Positions 26,040-39,949 are shown, counted from the stretch's first letter. The stretch is 64,000 nt of DNA from Odobenus rosmarus divergens (GCF_000321225.1 NW_004450267.1:7300601-7364600); one strand, 5' to 3'. A program made the numbers and translations. Notes: generated by a model from the sequence alone, not told the origin.

Positions 26040-26220
26040 AACTTCTTCGAGGCCTTACCATGCTTGCGCATTATTGCACTGCATCCTCACGATGACCCTG
26101 CGTGCTGGGTATTCTTATGACTGCTGTTTTCCAGAGGAGAGTGAGGCTTGGAGAGATCGGGTATCATGTTGGGCCACAGCTGGGTAGGGAGGGTGTGGCC
26201 GTGTGCCAACCCAGGCACTC
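26040..26220 (-). mobile_element. MIR SINE
   Basis: Reverse MIR: 'gcatcctcacgatgaccctg', 'ttccagaggagagtgaggct', 'gggccacagctgggtag'. Confidence 0.65.
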
Positions 26221-27987
26221 TTCCCTCCCATCCGTGCTCTGAGCTCTACGCTCAAGGAGAAGAAGGATCCCCACCACACTTAATTTATTTTTTATTCATT
26301 TTCAAATGCTAGGGCTGGGTTCTTTCCAAGCACAGTAAATTTTAAGTATCATTGCCACAGATCCCAAAGATTTTTCACTTAAAAGCCTTGCATAAACAAA
26401 GAGCTTGATGCTTTGATTAGACCAAGTAAGCAACATGTCCACAAGACAAGCAGCTCTTCTTACTCCTAAGGCCACATGGAATAGTCACATGGTCAGATTT
26501 CCGTGGAGAGACCTGCAGCATAGCCACTGGGGATGGTTAGGCTGACTCATCACGGCAAGTATGAACTGGAGGGGACTACAGGAATCCAGGCCCACCGCCC
26601 ACACTAGACAGAAGAAGAAAGGTCTAAAGAGAAAGAACAGGAACTTTCCAAAGGCAGACTGCTAGCTGATGGTGGAACTGGACCTTGCCTTCAGCCAGCG
26701 TGCTTTCTCCAACTTGACTCTTTCCAGCAAAACCTGGCACCTCCCAACTTGAGGCCGAAATAGAAAATGCTATAGCGAGAGAGAACGATGAGCAAAGGGA
26801 GAAAGTGTTCCTGTTTCGCCTTCTATTCCTAAGGCTAATGCTGATTTAAGCAAAGGCTTTGCTTTGGTTAGAGCCACTGGCAACACCAGAGGGACTCAGT
26901 GGAACCTGGCTCACCATGACAAACTGCACACCTGAAAATAAGTGTATGGAAATTCCCTACTTCCATTTAGTCCTACAAAATCAAAGCATAAGCCCTTCAT
27001 TAAGTTAGCATGGAGGGCTAAACACCAACCAAAAGCTTAATTTTGTTAACTGTCTTTTTTCTAAGACAACAGTTTATTTTACCTTGAGTTCAAATATAGC
27101 TGATTAGACACAAATCATCAATGATGAAGACATTTGCTGCCTCAGTCCGGGGTCTCTGAAGTCCTGCATTCCTCAACCACTTTGAGGCAAGAACCCCCCT
27201 GGGTCCACCCCCAACCTCCACCCCAACCCCCCAGCTCCAGCGCAACCCTGCTCTCCCTTCCGCCGAGCCAGAGACGAGGTAGATGCATCCTCTGCAGGAC
27301 TCGGCATTCAGCAGCAGGCAGGAAGTGAGCTTCCCTGAAATCCCTGGATTCATTCCCTTGGAAGCCTCTGAAGCCTCCTGGACTATGCCAGAATGAACAG
27401 CTAGCTGTGGTAGGAGCAGGGGAACAGCCAGTCCCAGCACAGAGAGCTGAAGAGGCCAATCAATCCTCTTTTCACAAAACTCATTTCTAGATCAGGATAC
27501 TGTGGGTGTGGGCAGTCCATCTGCCCTGGGTGTTTTCACCCACTCAGCCCTCCAGGTTCAGGAGGCTGCCAAGCACAGCTAACCCGCAGTCACAGGCCGT
27601 CTGCAGGGGCTGCCAACTCCTGGTCGGCTTTCTGTTACCATGGATACCTGGCTCTTAGGACAGAGAGGGACTTGCCCAGGTCATGCCAGCACCCCGGTAC
27701 AAAGTACCACGGTTTCCAGGCAGACCAGCTTCCTTCCTGCCAGATGCATCAGTACTGAGGGACGAAGGGTGACAGCCCTGCAAGGCCTCTCGGTCCCAGC
27801 CTCTCTCTTAGGTGCTACGCATCCTCTCATGGTTCCCAGCCTTAGCTGGATCGCCAGCTATTGTGAGCATCATGATGGGAAGCTCTAACATGAAACCCTG
27901 AGTCCAGGGAAGGTTCTCAACTGCAGAGAAAGGTACATTTTCCCCCCTCCTTCCCTAATAACACCTTGAAGATGTACAAGCCATTGC

Positions 27988-28142
27988 CAAGCCTGTATCT
28001 CAACAGGCACATGATTTCCCTGGAGATTTTGTTAACATACAGATTCAGATTTGTAAGTCTGGCATAAGGGCTGGGAGTCTATGTTTCTAATCAGCTCTTA
28101 AGTGACGCCGGTGCTGCTGGTCCAGGGCCCACACTTTGAGTA
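27988..28142. mobile_element. MER5-type hAT MITE
   Basis: 'tttccctggagattttgtta', 'acagattcagatttg', 'tttctaatcagctctta', 'cccacactttgagtag'. Confidence 0.65.
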
Positions 28143-28148
28143 GGTCCT

Positions 28149-28250
28149 AGATTCATGGTGCATCAGCACCCCCTGGAGGGCTTGGTGAGACACACATTGT
28201 TGGGCCCCACCCCAAGAGATTCTGAGGTGGCAGGTTCGATGGGCCCTTAA
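28149..28250. mobile_element. MER5-type hAT MITE fragment
   Basis: 'tgcatcagcaccccctggag', 'tgggccccaccccaagaga', 'ttctgaggtggcaggttc'. Directly follows another copy. Confidence 0.6.
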
Positions 28251-28254
28251 ACCT

Positions 28255-28400
28255 GCCTGTACTTCTCAGCCCTGGCTGCACAGTGGATCACCTGAGAAGG
28301 TTTTTTTTGCTGATGCCCAAGTCCCACTCAGAGGTAGTTAAATCAGGACCTCCAGGCTTAGGGCCTGGCACTGCCATTTTTTAAAAGAGGCCCCCCCCCC
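28255..28400. mobile_element. MER5-type hAT MITE fragment
   Basis: 'acttctcagccctggctgc', 'gtggatcacctgagaagg', 'tgcccaagtcccactcag', '...aaatcaggacctccagg'. Third member of a contiguous group. Confidence 0.6.
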
Positions 28401-29339
28401 CACCCCCCAAGAGACGGCAATGTGAATGGCCCTTCCTGGGGCGACGTGGTGCATGGTATGCACTGTGCAAACAAGCCTGGGCAGCTGCAGCTGTTGACAA
28501 CACAAACGAAAATTCACGAGCGAACAGAATTTACCAGACTGTCTTTCCTCTGGTTAGAAGTGAAGTCTCTTTGAATGCTGTTATTTATTCTTTCAGGTCC
28601 TTAAAACAAACACAGTTCCCTACAGTCAAGTTTGAGGGCTAACATCTGCCTGACAATCTCATGATTCTAAACATCCTTCATGGTCAACAGGGACATGGAC
28701 CTACTGTGTCTTAAAGAGTTGATTGCCTGAACCCCCGTCTGCCTCTTCCTGGAGGGTGATGAACCGGAGCTAAGGAGGACCTGCGGGGAGGGGAGGCCAA
28801 TGGTGGGGGCTGGGTGCAGAGACTGTGTTCCAGCACTCTACTGGCATGTACCTCCATGAGTGACTTCTTGTCCACTGGACTAGTTGGACCCTGGGAATGC
28901 CATGGCTCCCTCTGGTTCCAACACCAAAGGCCGTTTGGGAGAGTGGTGGGTGTCCCAGGAAGGGTTCATGCATTTGCTGGTAGACACCAAATAAAGCTCG
29001 AACACAAAAAGAAGTGAAATCTGGGTAACTCAGCCATGGCTTCTTGAGAAGTTATAAAATTATATGACCTTGCCATAAATTTTTATCAGCACTTCTAACA
29101 CTCACACACAGACCAGTGATTAAAAAAAAAACAAACAACTGGGCTCTCTGAGAGACCTGAGCCCCGAGACCAGGAGAGGGGGCCTGGGGGGTGAACAGCA
29201 AACATCTACACGTTAGAATACAATTCACATGGCTGGCTGGCTGCTTTTGGAGCCTACCTGGTTTGTTTCTGCAGGCCACCGTTTTTTTCTGAATCTGTGC
29301 AAATTTCCATTTTTTGTTTTCCCCATTCTCTGCATAGCA

Positions 29340-29455
29340 CCAGGAGCCAGGAGACCCTGGCCCTATCCTCCTCTTTACCAGAGCCTAACTGGGCAATCTC
29401 GGACAAGTTATTTCATTCATGCATCAGTTTTCTTTAAAATGGCAAAAACCTCTGT
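29340..29455 (+). mobile_element. MIR SINE fragment
   Basis: 'ctgggcaatctcggacaag' then 'catcagttttctttaaaatg', about 120 bases before the local exon 4 donor. Confidence 0.5.
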
Positions 29456-29569
29456 TCCTGTATCTGTGGGAGTGAAGTGGATGAGCAGAGTGGATGTGCT
29501 GGCTGGAGTCAGGCTGGCCTGCTTGTTTTCATCATCTGCCTGCCAGAAGGAGGAGGAGGGGAGAGCTCA

Positions 29570-29839
<270 letters not shown>

Positions 29840-30592
29840 CTAACGCCATCCTTGGATCCGTCTCCGCTTTGCAGCGGTTGGACTCCTAAACTACAGTTAA
29901 GCCCCAGTGCACATCGGTCACAGCATTCTCCAGCTGTTTCTATGTCTACAGCAGCAACAAATGCTGTGCAAGTTACAGTTCATGAAGTTTTTGCATATTC
30001 CATCCCGTTCCACACCCCCCCCTCCCCCCAATGATCTAGAGAGGCAGGTAGGGTAGAGATTGCCAGGGGTCCGAAGGCAGGAGTCTATGGAGTGGATAGT
30101 GTTGAGAGTCCTGGTGAGGAGAAGCAGAGCCAAGTTGAGCTGCTTTAGTTGGGAGAGTGAGCCTCAGAGATCTGGTATCTTGGGAATCTGAATCTACCAA
30201 ATGTGAAATATGTCTAGCATTCTGAATCTGGTGTTTCTGTATTCTTTCCTCTCCCCTTCCCTACCCTCCTCCACCCTCCCCACCTTGACATCATTAGGCT
30301 GAGGGCCCTTGTCTGTTATGAAACCCAAAGAATGAGACTTTCAAGGGGCTACTCAGCAGACCAGCCTGATTCCTAAGGCCGTCTTCCTGGGGTCTACTCT
30401 CTTTTCTCTCTGTTTGACTCGTTCTTCCCATTACCCCCAAGAAGCGATGCCCAGATCCTTGAAATAGTCTGATTTGTGTGTTTCTAATATTTGCTGGAGT
30501 TTATTCTCTGTTTCATCAAAAAATGTTCTTTCATTGCCTTCTTCCTCTCTACCTTCTTTCTGGGTACAAGGCTAGCACACAGCAAGGGCACT

Positions 30593-30614
30593 TTTTTTTT
30601 TTTTTTTTTTTTTA
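30593..30614. repeat. Poly(T) run
   Basis: About 22 consecutive T; a poly(A) on the KALRN strand with no recognisable SINE body attached. Confidence 0.7.
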
Positions 30615-31744
30615 AGAAAAAGCTTTGTTTTCAAACCTGAAGCTTACCTACTGTTCATGAACAAACCTAACTTTCCAGCCTCATCTCATGTTCTGTTTCA
30701 GAAACCGGTCAGCCAGTTACTCGCCAACCCTAAGAGTTGGCTCCTGCCCTCTCTAGCCTCCTTCCCTGGTCGGATAGCCCTGAAACACCCTTGTTTTTTT
30801 TTTTCTACCAGTCTGCTCAAATCCTCACCACCCTTCAAAGTACACCCTCTGATGTGAAGAGCTTCATGACCACCCCCAGACCCAGAAGTTTTTCTCTGGC
30901 TTATCTCATACTATCAGACGTGGACTTGTTTGCTCATACAGAGACCGTGAAAAGAAAATTCTGCACTGGGGAATTAATTTGGCTATTTAATTCCATTTGG
31001 AAAAGAAACCTGAAAGAATTTGTTCAGGGCAAAAAGTAGGGCCTGAACCAAATGAATGAAAGATAGAACACAAGTTGCCCACAGGGCATTCAGCTTTCAA
31101 CCACCCTATTTTGCTTTCTCCTTCCACTCAATTAGGTCCATCTCAGCTCCGGCCCACTCAGTTCCCCTCTTGGCTCCAGCGGCTCCTATCTCCCTCGCTC
31201 TCCTGAATTAATTGGAGTGTTAGGATACAATGACCTCTTTGAGAGATACATTGGCAATATTTCTATTCTAACAATTGTCTACTCTAGAGCCATAGCCATA
31301 AGGGAAATCAGAGAAGGAGCGAAACAGAAAGAAAGGGTAAGAGGCAGTGCGAAGTGGGAAGGCTCACTTGAAAATGAAGCCCAAGACTTTCCTGCCAGAT
31401 GACATTCACTGAATCCAGCATTCTCCTGGCACAGACTGACCCGAGGGACTTGGCTTAGCAGCTGCCTTGGGCTCTATTCTCCGGGCGCCCTTTCCACTGG
31501 CTCCTTCTGCTTTCTCAGTCTTCCCCCTCCCCTCCCAATGTTTTATTCTCTACTTGCCTGAATGAAAACTCACCTGTCACTTTTCTTCCCTTTTCCTATG
31601 GTCTATTCCCATCTATTTAGCTCTTTGTTATCACCTGCGAAGTTGGAAATCTCACTGTGCAGTCCTTTTCTCCAAATCATTTGAAGATGCTGGTAATCAT
31701 GATGAAGATGACGATCATGGGTTGAAGAAGGTATTTGCCTTGTA

Positions 31745-33747
31745 CAGGCATACTTCGTTTTATTGCACTTTGCTTTATTGTACTTCTCAGATGTTGTGTT
31801 TTTTATAGATTGAGAGTTTGTGGCAACCCTGTGTTGAGCAAGTCTACTGGTGCCATTTTTCCCACAGCATTTGCTCATTCCATGTTTGTGTCACATTTTG
31901 GAAATTCTCACAGTATTACAGACTTTTTCATGATTATTATATTTGTTGTGATGATCTGTGGTCTATGATCTCTGATCTTACTACTGTCATCGTTTTGGAG
32001 TACCACGAACCACACCCATGTAAGATGAAGAACTTAATATGTGTGTTCTGACTGCTCCACCAACCCACCATTGCCCTGTCTCTCTCCCTCTCCTTGGGCC
32101 TCCCTATTCCCTGAGACACAACAACACTGAAATCAGGCCAGTTAATAACCCTGCAATGACCTCTAGTGTTCAAGTGGAAGAGTCTGTATGTCTCTCACTT
32201 TAAATCAAAAGCTAGAAATGATTAAGCTTAATGAGGAAAGCATGTCAAAAGCTGAGATAGGCCAAAAGCTAGGTCTCTTGCACCAAACAGTTGGCCAAGT
32301 TGTGAATGCAAAGGACGGGTTCTTGAAGGAAATTAAAAGTGCTACTCCAGTGAAAACTCAAATGATAAGAAAGCAAAACAGCCTTATTGCTGATTTGGAG
32401 AAAGTCTGAGTGATCTGGATAGAAGATCAAACCAGCAACAACATTCCCTTAAGCCAAAGCCTAATCCAGAGCAAGGCCCTAACTCTTCAATTCTATGAAG
32501 CCCAACAGAAGTGAGGAAGCTGCAGAAGAAAAACTGGAAGCTAGCAGAGGTTGGTTCATGAAGTTTAAGGAAAGGAGCCATCTCTGTAACATGAAAGTGT
32601 AAGGGGAAGCAGCAGGTACTGATGTAGAAGTTACATCAAGTTATCCAGAAGACCTAGCTCACATAATTCATGAAGGTGGCTACACTAAACAACAGATTTT
32701 CAATATAGACAAAACAGCCTTCTATTGGAAGAAGATGGCATCTAGGATTTTCGCAGCCAAAGAGAAGTCAATGCCTGGCTTTAAATTCTCAAAGGACAGA
32801 CTGACTTTCTTGTTAGGGGCTAATGCAGCTGGTGACTTCAAGTTGAAGCCAGTGCTCATTTCCCATTCTGAAAATCCTATGGCCCTTAAGAATTATGCTA
32901 AACCTACTCTGCCTGTGCTCCATAAATGGAACAACAAAGCCTGGATGACAGCACATCTGTTTACAACATGGTTTACAAAATATTCTAAGCTTCCTCTTGA
33001 GACCTACTGCTCAGAAAAAAATATTCCTTTCAAAGTATCACTGCTCACTGACAATGCACCTACTCACCTCAGAGCTCTGATGGAGACATATGATGAGATT
33101 AATGTCGTTTTCATGCCTACTAACACAACATCCATTGTGCAGCCCATGGATCAAGGAGTACTTTCAACTTTCAAGTCTTATTATTTAAGAAATACATTTT
33201 GTAGGGCTATAGCTGCCACAGATAGTGATTCCTCTGATGGGTCTGGACAAAACACATTGAGAACTTTCTGGAAAGGGTTCACCATTCTAGGTGCCATTAA
33301 TAACATTCATGATTCATGGGAAGAGGTCAAAATAACAGCATTAACAGGAGTTTGGATAAAAGTTGATTCCAACCCTCATGGATGACTTTGAGGGGTCCAA
33401 GACTCCAGGGGAGGAAGTAGGTGCAGATGTGGGGGAAACAGCAAGAGAACTAGAATTAGAAGTAAAGCCTGAGATGTGACTGAATTGCTGCCATCTCATG
33501 ATAAAACTTGAATGGATGAGGAATTGCTTCCTTTTGATGAATAAAGAAAGTGGTTTCTTGAGATGGAAACTACTCCTGGGGAAGATGCTGTGAAGACTGT
33601 TGAAATGACAACAAAGGATTTAGAGTATGATATAAACTGACATGATAAAGCAGCGGCAGAGTTTGAGAGGACTGACTCCAACTTTGTAGGAAGTTCTACT
33701 GTGGGTAAAATGCTACCAAACAGCATCACATACTGCAGAGAAATCGT
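31745..33747 (+). mobile_element. Tigger1 DNA transposon, 3'-truncated
   Basis: Begins with the Tigger1 terminal inverted repeat 'caggcatacttcgttttatt' just after a TA target dinucleotide (31743-31744). The 5' leader and a pogo-like transposase region follow. The match stops near 'agagaaatcgttt' at ~33747, so the 3' end and the second terminal repeat are missing. The element is about 2.0 kb of the usual ~2.4 kb. It cannot transpose as it stands. Confidence 0.9.
32188..33385 (+). pseudogene. Tigger1 pogo-like transposase remnant
   Basis: The family protein has an N-terminal CENP-B-like helix-turn-helix DNA-binding region and a DDE/DDD catalytic core, and it cuts at TA sites. The piece at 32188-32409 (73 codons, [20 protein letters not shown] at its start) is the DNA-binding part. 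It ends in TGA, and several stops and a frame change follow. An open core resumes from about 32602 to 33385, closed by a one-base shift near 33360. The three acidic catalytic positions still look present: the D of NIDKTAFYW, the D of LTDNAP and the D of PMDQGV. The reading frame is broken, so this is a pseudogene and not a host gene. Confidence 0.85.
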
Positions 33748-34997
33748 TTGCACACACACTGTGTACATTAAGGTCCAACCCTATTCCAACTAATAGTGGG
33801 AAGGAAGGATCCAAGGCATTTCACTGTGGTGAGATGCTGTGAAATACATGGGCTGTCAACTGCAAAATGAGCATCTTTCTGTTTTATGATGTCATTATTT
33901 TTATTAAGATGAGAAAAGTGAAAGCTAAATATTCTCCACTGACCTACAAGGGTTGGATGATAGGGAAAGACATATTGCAGCTAAAGAGACAGTCTTGTTG
34001 CATGGGAAGAGCTATTTTATCTATAATGGGTTTGTATACTGATGTAGGTTACCACTGTGAAACTAAAATTCACCGAATTATCAGAGTCATTTATTCTTCT
34101 TGTCTAGTCTAGTATTTTCTTTTCTGTGAGTTCTTTTTGTTTATAAAATCAATTTATAAAATGTTGATAGTGAATTCTAATATCGGTTATTTTAAAGGTA
34201 TATCGTAACATTTCTTTCTGCTTTAGAAATATATATACAACTTGTCTAAAGAGTTAAAATATTTATTTATGTAGCTATATAAAGATCTTTGGGGATATCG
34301 CAAGAACTTTCGGGAAAAGCAGAAGGATTTGGCAATAAAGAAATCTACTCAATCGTTTCTAATTTTTGGCAAAATAATGTAAGAGCATATTGCAACATGC
34401 TATAATTGATGAGTTCCAATGTTCAGTTACCTAATTTCTATTCCAGTAGATAATCTGTATAATTGAATAATTTTTAAGAATAATTTCATGTTCTTTTCTT
34501 CATTAATATCATGCTAAAACAGAGACCTTTGATATAATCATGACTGATCTTGAAGGGGTCTTGATTGGATCCTCAGTAGTGATTTTGCCCATATCTTTGC
34601 CTCTTAATGAGTTTGAGACCTGTGGGAATCTAATCTGTTTTCAAAAGATCTCCCCTTTGTTGAAGAGCTCCTACAACATATATTGTCCATTCATTCTAGT
34701 ACTTATCAATGCTTGAATGCCAGTGTTTTTCCTCCTGTGTAAGCTAAATACCTAGTCCTGGAGCTTACATCTGCTTCCTTCTCCTGAATCCCCAGCATCC
34801 TCACCAGAAATGAGAAGCATATAGCATTTGTACCTTGAGAATATAACCTGACTTTAGGCTCACAACCATTACAGAGTGATCTGAAAGTTTCCATCAGGCA
34901 TCTTTGATAATTTACCCCAAACAGGTGAAATGAAAGCTGTGTGAATAATCATTTTTGTTTTGTTTTGTTTTTTAAGAGGGAAGATGGTAGCAGAACA

Positions 34998-35009
34998 CCC
35001 CCCCCCCCA

Positions 35010-35040
<31 letters not shown>
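34998..35040. repeat. C-run plus (CA)n microsatellite
   Basis: C11 followed by an almost perfect (CA)n of about 16 units. Confidence 0.9.
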
Positions 35041-35042
<2 letters not shown>

Positions 35043-38000
35043 GATGCTGAAATCAATTTGGCAAAAGTCTGGAAGAGACTATCAAATTAATATTTTGTGT
35101 AGGCTTTGATTTACTTTATGGAATTTATTTTGCATTTCCTTCTCAAAGGAAGTGGGGCATATTTAGAGAATGCTACAGTGATCCCTAGGAGCAATCCACC
35201 AACAGGGATCTCAGATAGATCTCATTTTCTTTCTTGTTATAGTTTCTATGTTGGTGGATTTGACGTATATTGCAAACGTTGAGCGCAGCATGGCTTTGCA
35301 GAGCCTGACACGGAATCTATAGAGGAAGAGGTTATAAAAGTGGACTAGATGAGGGGGTCCTTAGATGATCCCCAGCCAACACAATGACTGTGCAGGGTGA
35401 TGGCCCTGCGTCACCAGAGGAAAACTTCCAGTGGAGCACCACAGGGCCCTGCCTGACCTGGCGAATATTTCAAATAGCTACAATGTTGAAGCAATAATAA
35501 ATTTACCTTGATAGGCTGAAGAACTGGGCCAAGAAGAAAAACAGTACAATTTGAGAGGGAAAATATATAAAAGCTTCTATTTAAGTTTTTTTTTAAAGTA
35601 AGTATATCAGAAGCACTTTGTAGAAACAACCAGGGGCTTTTAAGGCAGCACAAGCCTAGACAAGGCAGGTGATAATGCCATGGAAAAGGCTCTGGTCAGT
35701 GCCAGTGCCCTGATAGTGCCTTACCCAGGTGTGTGTAGGAAGGTATGGCTAACTCGCCTTCAGTAGAGGGCACCCAGGAGAGAGGTGTCTGGAGACCACG
35801 TCATATCCAGAAAGACATGAATAAATCGGGGATATGTGCCACAGGGAAGGGCTGATGATGAAAAGAAATAGTCATCAAATTTTTAGGGTCAAGGGGACTG
35901 TGGAAATAACTATATAATCTCAACATTTTTCAGATAAAGGAAAAGAAGGCTATGATGACCATTTTCAAATATTTTAAGACTGCCAAATAAAAGAGGGAAC
36001 AGATTTGTTTCTGTTTTTCCAGAGAGCAGAACTAGAACCAAAGAGCAGAAGGGTGGAAATTCTGGTTCAACACACTGATAAAATCCTGAGCTCCCTTGTC
36101 TACCCTATCCTCCCAAACCCCACTTCTAGACTTTGGAGATATCCCAGTAGAGGCTAGGTGGCATCCCCTGGGGATGCCAAATCCTGGCCACCAACTTTTA
36201 CCTGTCTTCCAGGTATAATCTCATCAAGAAACTTTCCATGGGCAGCCTGACTAAACTAAATATTCCTGCCTCAGTGTTCTCATCCAACCGTGAGTCTCTC
36301 TCTGTCACAGAATTATCACCTTGTATGATGATTCTGTTTCTCTGTTTCTCCTTAGCTACCTGGCTAATGGCAAAGACTGTTGGTATCCCCCACATAGTTT
36401 TTGATTCATATTAGGTGCTCACTAAATGTTGACTGAGTTGGATTTCTATCAGGCAAAAGGCTGACTGAGCAATCTCTTTCAAATATGAGACACTAAAGGC
36501 CTCTGCGTACAACCAGTTGAAGAGTTGAGACCACCAGTAAATTGTAATCAACTGTCTCTCCTCAAGGCAGAATTTTCCTCCTTGAAGGCTATTTTTCTCC
36601 CAGCCTCAGCCTAGCTACAACTTGTCCTAATGCAAACTCCATAAATCTATAGTTGGCCGTTCCATTCCTTACTCAGGTTAATCACACAGATTAATTTGCA
36701 GGTACACTGAACAAACTCTGATTGTGATTATAGAGTCGAAGATTTAAAAAAAGACCATAACTGTGGCCCATGTTTCATAAAGTCCCTTATGTAAAGTATC
36801 TTTCTTGGTGTCATCTCTAGTACTCTATAATGTGAGTATGCCCGCCCCAAGGGATGCCCCAGATTATCCACTGAAAACACAAAAATTCTCACTGTATAAA
36901 TATGCATCTGTATGTGCATATATATCATATGCACATATATTTGATTAAACCACTAAAAAAGATGCAATGTTTCCCTAGACTTTCACTAAGAGACTGACAC
37001 GGGAATCTCCCTGCAAGAACTGGCAGCCCGTGGGGTGGGGGAGGGCTCCTCCAGGAGGGCGGGATCCTGCTGTGTAGAGGGGCTGACTGTGGCTCTTTTG
37101 TCCCTTTGCTTTCAGCATAGTTCAAGTTACTGCTCTTTACATGCACCCAGTTAAATAGATTTATCTATTATCTACTTTTAACGAAGCTTCACAGAAAGAC
37201 ACATGGCTTATCAAGTTTCCTGCAAAGAAACTGCAGTTTGAGGGCAATAATATGCATGAAAGCACAAGAGAACTTTGAACTCTCTGTTGGCCACCTTGTG
37301 GGGTAAAGAAACAATGATAATCTAATCAGATCTGTCAAGAAACCAGGCCAAAAAAATAATTAGAAATGATCAAGAAGGTGATCTGAAATATGGAACCACA
37401 ACTTCTAATGAAAAAAGCTGAATTTCACCCTAAGGGTACCCTGAGTTCTGAGATTATTAGCCAGTGATTGAACATGTGTACCATTTATAAACTAATACAT
37501 GCAAAGATAAGGAGTTGCAAGTTCAAAAATATTTTATTAAGAGAGTGCATGATCAAAAGAATTTGGAGACTGCTGGCCCATTCTTGCTTCTAAAAACATT
37601 GTTTTTTTTTGTTTGTTTGTTTTTTAATTTCTTTCTGATCATTCTGGTCAGTTGTAGAAAGCTTTGAAATGCCTGGAAGCTTTGAGAAAATATCACCCCT
37701 ATTCTTGCCACCACAACGTAAACATTATTCACATTTGGTGAAATGTCTCTGCTATCACAACCATTTCATATAAAATGTCTTTCGTAGGGGGAAGCTGAAC
37801 CTACAGGAAACACTTTACAGAACATCATGTTCCACCATGGGTCACCCTGTCTGGTCTCCATGGAGGCTAAGAAGTTATGTCAGGAATGCAGCTGCAGTCC
37901 TGGCTTTTGAGCAGTTGCTATGCATTTGGGGTAAGTTTCATTCTTGGTGGGGATGTCCTATGACCTCAGCCCAGGTTATCCTATGGGCGTCATACACACC

Positions 38001-39420
38001 ATTCTCACTGAGGAAAAGGAGTCTGGCACAGCAACTCCTGGACTATCTTAATTTTTAAATTAATTAGCCCATCTCAGCCATCGGTGACATGGTTAAGGAG
38101 TCATGCTCAGATTCCCAGATGTCAGGGGTGCAGGCCTGCTCTGGTTTTCAGTAATCCCCAGGAATTTCGAGTATGTCCATCAAATGCCTTTCACGAGGGA
38201 AGGACCCCATAGCTGAAGGGTCTGCAGTGACAGGCCCTGTCCTGGCTAATGTCAGCTCCGACATGTCCTTCGCTACACAAGCCGCCCTTGGTTTCACACT
38301 CTGACCCTTCCCTAGATGTTTGCTCGTCATCCCCCCACAGTGAAACACTAGCTGGTATTTGAAATAATCTCATCACCCTCAAAAATAGCTTCTGACAATC
38401 TGAGTTGAAGCAGAACTTTTTCATAGGGTTGGCAGGATTTCCATATCAATCTGAGATGAAATGCAGCTGTTTCCCAAGCTTTGGGCCACACCCCAGATGG
38501 GGCACAAGATCCCTTCTAAAACTTGGATGTCACTGCCTAAACCAGAGGGTGCTGAACCAAATCACTATTTTCATCTCCCTCATTTTATTAGACCCCATAC
38601 TATGTCCTCACTTTTGCTCTACTACATATCAACTATTCAAGTTTTTGTGCCGTATGGGGATTGCAGGGGGGAAGAGAATTTTTATACAATACAAAGGCTG
38701 AAGAATTCAAATCCTATAATTGAAATAACAAGCCCCTCTGGGGTAACATTTAAATAGGATCCAATTTTAAAGTATTGGATTTACAGTTTGCTTTTTTGTT
38801 TTAATGGATAATTTTGGCATATACTCGGGATTGTTTTTCAGGAGTGGGAATGGATTTTCCAGAATCACTTCAGGCAAACACACCCTTGATGCCCCCTACC
38901 CCCTCCGGCTAATGTCAGAGGAGCAGTTCATGGCAAAGTGAAGCTATCTGACCCATTCTGCGACTAAACCAGCAACCCTGACCTCAAAACCATGCCATCT
39001 AACGAAACAAAACCTAAACATCCAAACCCTCAGATGGTTTCCTTCCTCTTAAGCAGTTTTTTTATGTGGACCGGGAATGAGAGGAGAGTAAATAGAGACC
39101 ACAAGAGCAGAATCACCACACCTGCTAATGTAATTTGCCAACGGATGCGTCCACCTTTGGCAGGCACAGTGGAGCCGGGGAGGAATGGTGGGAGTGCCTG
39201 GGGCTGTCGCCACTGCAGTCAAATGTAACTCTGTTTATTTCAGTGAGCCTCACTCCCAAGTACCAAAGATTAACAACTCACACCCCCTCTTTCCTTTGTT
39301 ACCTTCATCACCCCAGCTTTAGGAAGTTCACCACATTCTCCCTGCTGCCTGCCAAAATCTCTAATTTTCCACTAGTACTTTCATTGTTCTTTCAACATAT
39401 ATTTTTAAGTATACATTTAT

Positions 39421-39553
39421 TTTTCTTAAAGTTTATTTATTTTTCTTAAAGTTTATTTATTTTAAGCAATCTCTACACCCAGCGTGGGGCTTGAACTCAC
39501 AACCCTGAGATCAAGAGTCATGCACACCTCCAACGGAGTTGGCCAGGCACCCC
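39421..39553 (-). mobile_element. CAN-SINE, short older form
   Basis: Antisense body 'caatctctacacccagcgtg', '...ttgaactcacaaccctgag', ending 'ggccaggcacccc'. The A/T tail contains a doubled 20-bp unit at 39421-39460. Confidence 0.8.
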
Positions 39554-39747
39554 ACAACTTATATTTTAATACTACTTCCTACCTGAAATCCTTTTGAGTG
39601 TAAATTCAAAATAAATTAAGTAAAAAGTACACATAAATATACCTAAAGTTACAGAATAAGCTGGAAGGATAATCAAGATCTAGATTTAAAGACTTATCTT
39701 TTCCTTTGTTCTGGAAACTGTCCAGAATGCCCCTTTTTGAACAGGTA

Positions 39748-39949
39748 TTCTTTTTTTTTTTTTTAAAGATTTTATTTATTTATTTGACAGAGACACAGCG
39801 AGAGAGGGAACACAAGCAGGGGGAGCGGGAGAGGGAGAAGCAGGCTTCCCGCCGAGCAGGGAGCCCGATGCGGGGCTCGATCCCAGGACCCTGGGATCAC
39901 GACCTGAGCCGAAGGCAGACGCTTAACGACTGAGCCACCCAGGCGCCCC
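39748..39949 (-). mobile_element. CAN-SINE, full length, young
   Basis: Full antisense copy from the T-run through '...aaagattttatttattta' to 'gccacccaggcgcccc'. Target-site duplication ttgaacaggta at 39737-39747 and 39950-39960. The head reads 'cagtcgttaagc', the arctoid-type signature, and the copy is very close to that at 62313-62513. Confidence 0.95.

Noticed and set aside
32735..33385. Transposase frame as an active or domesticated gene
   Set aside because: Stops upstream, a frameshift at its end and a missing 3' element mark it as a fossil.
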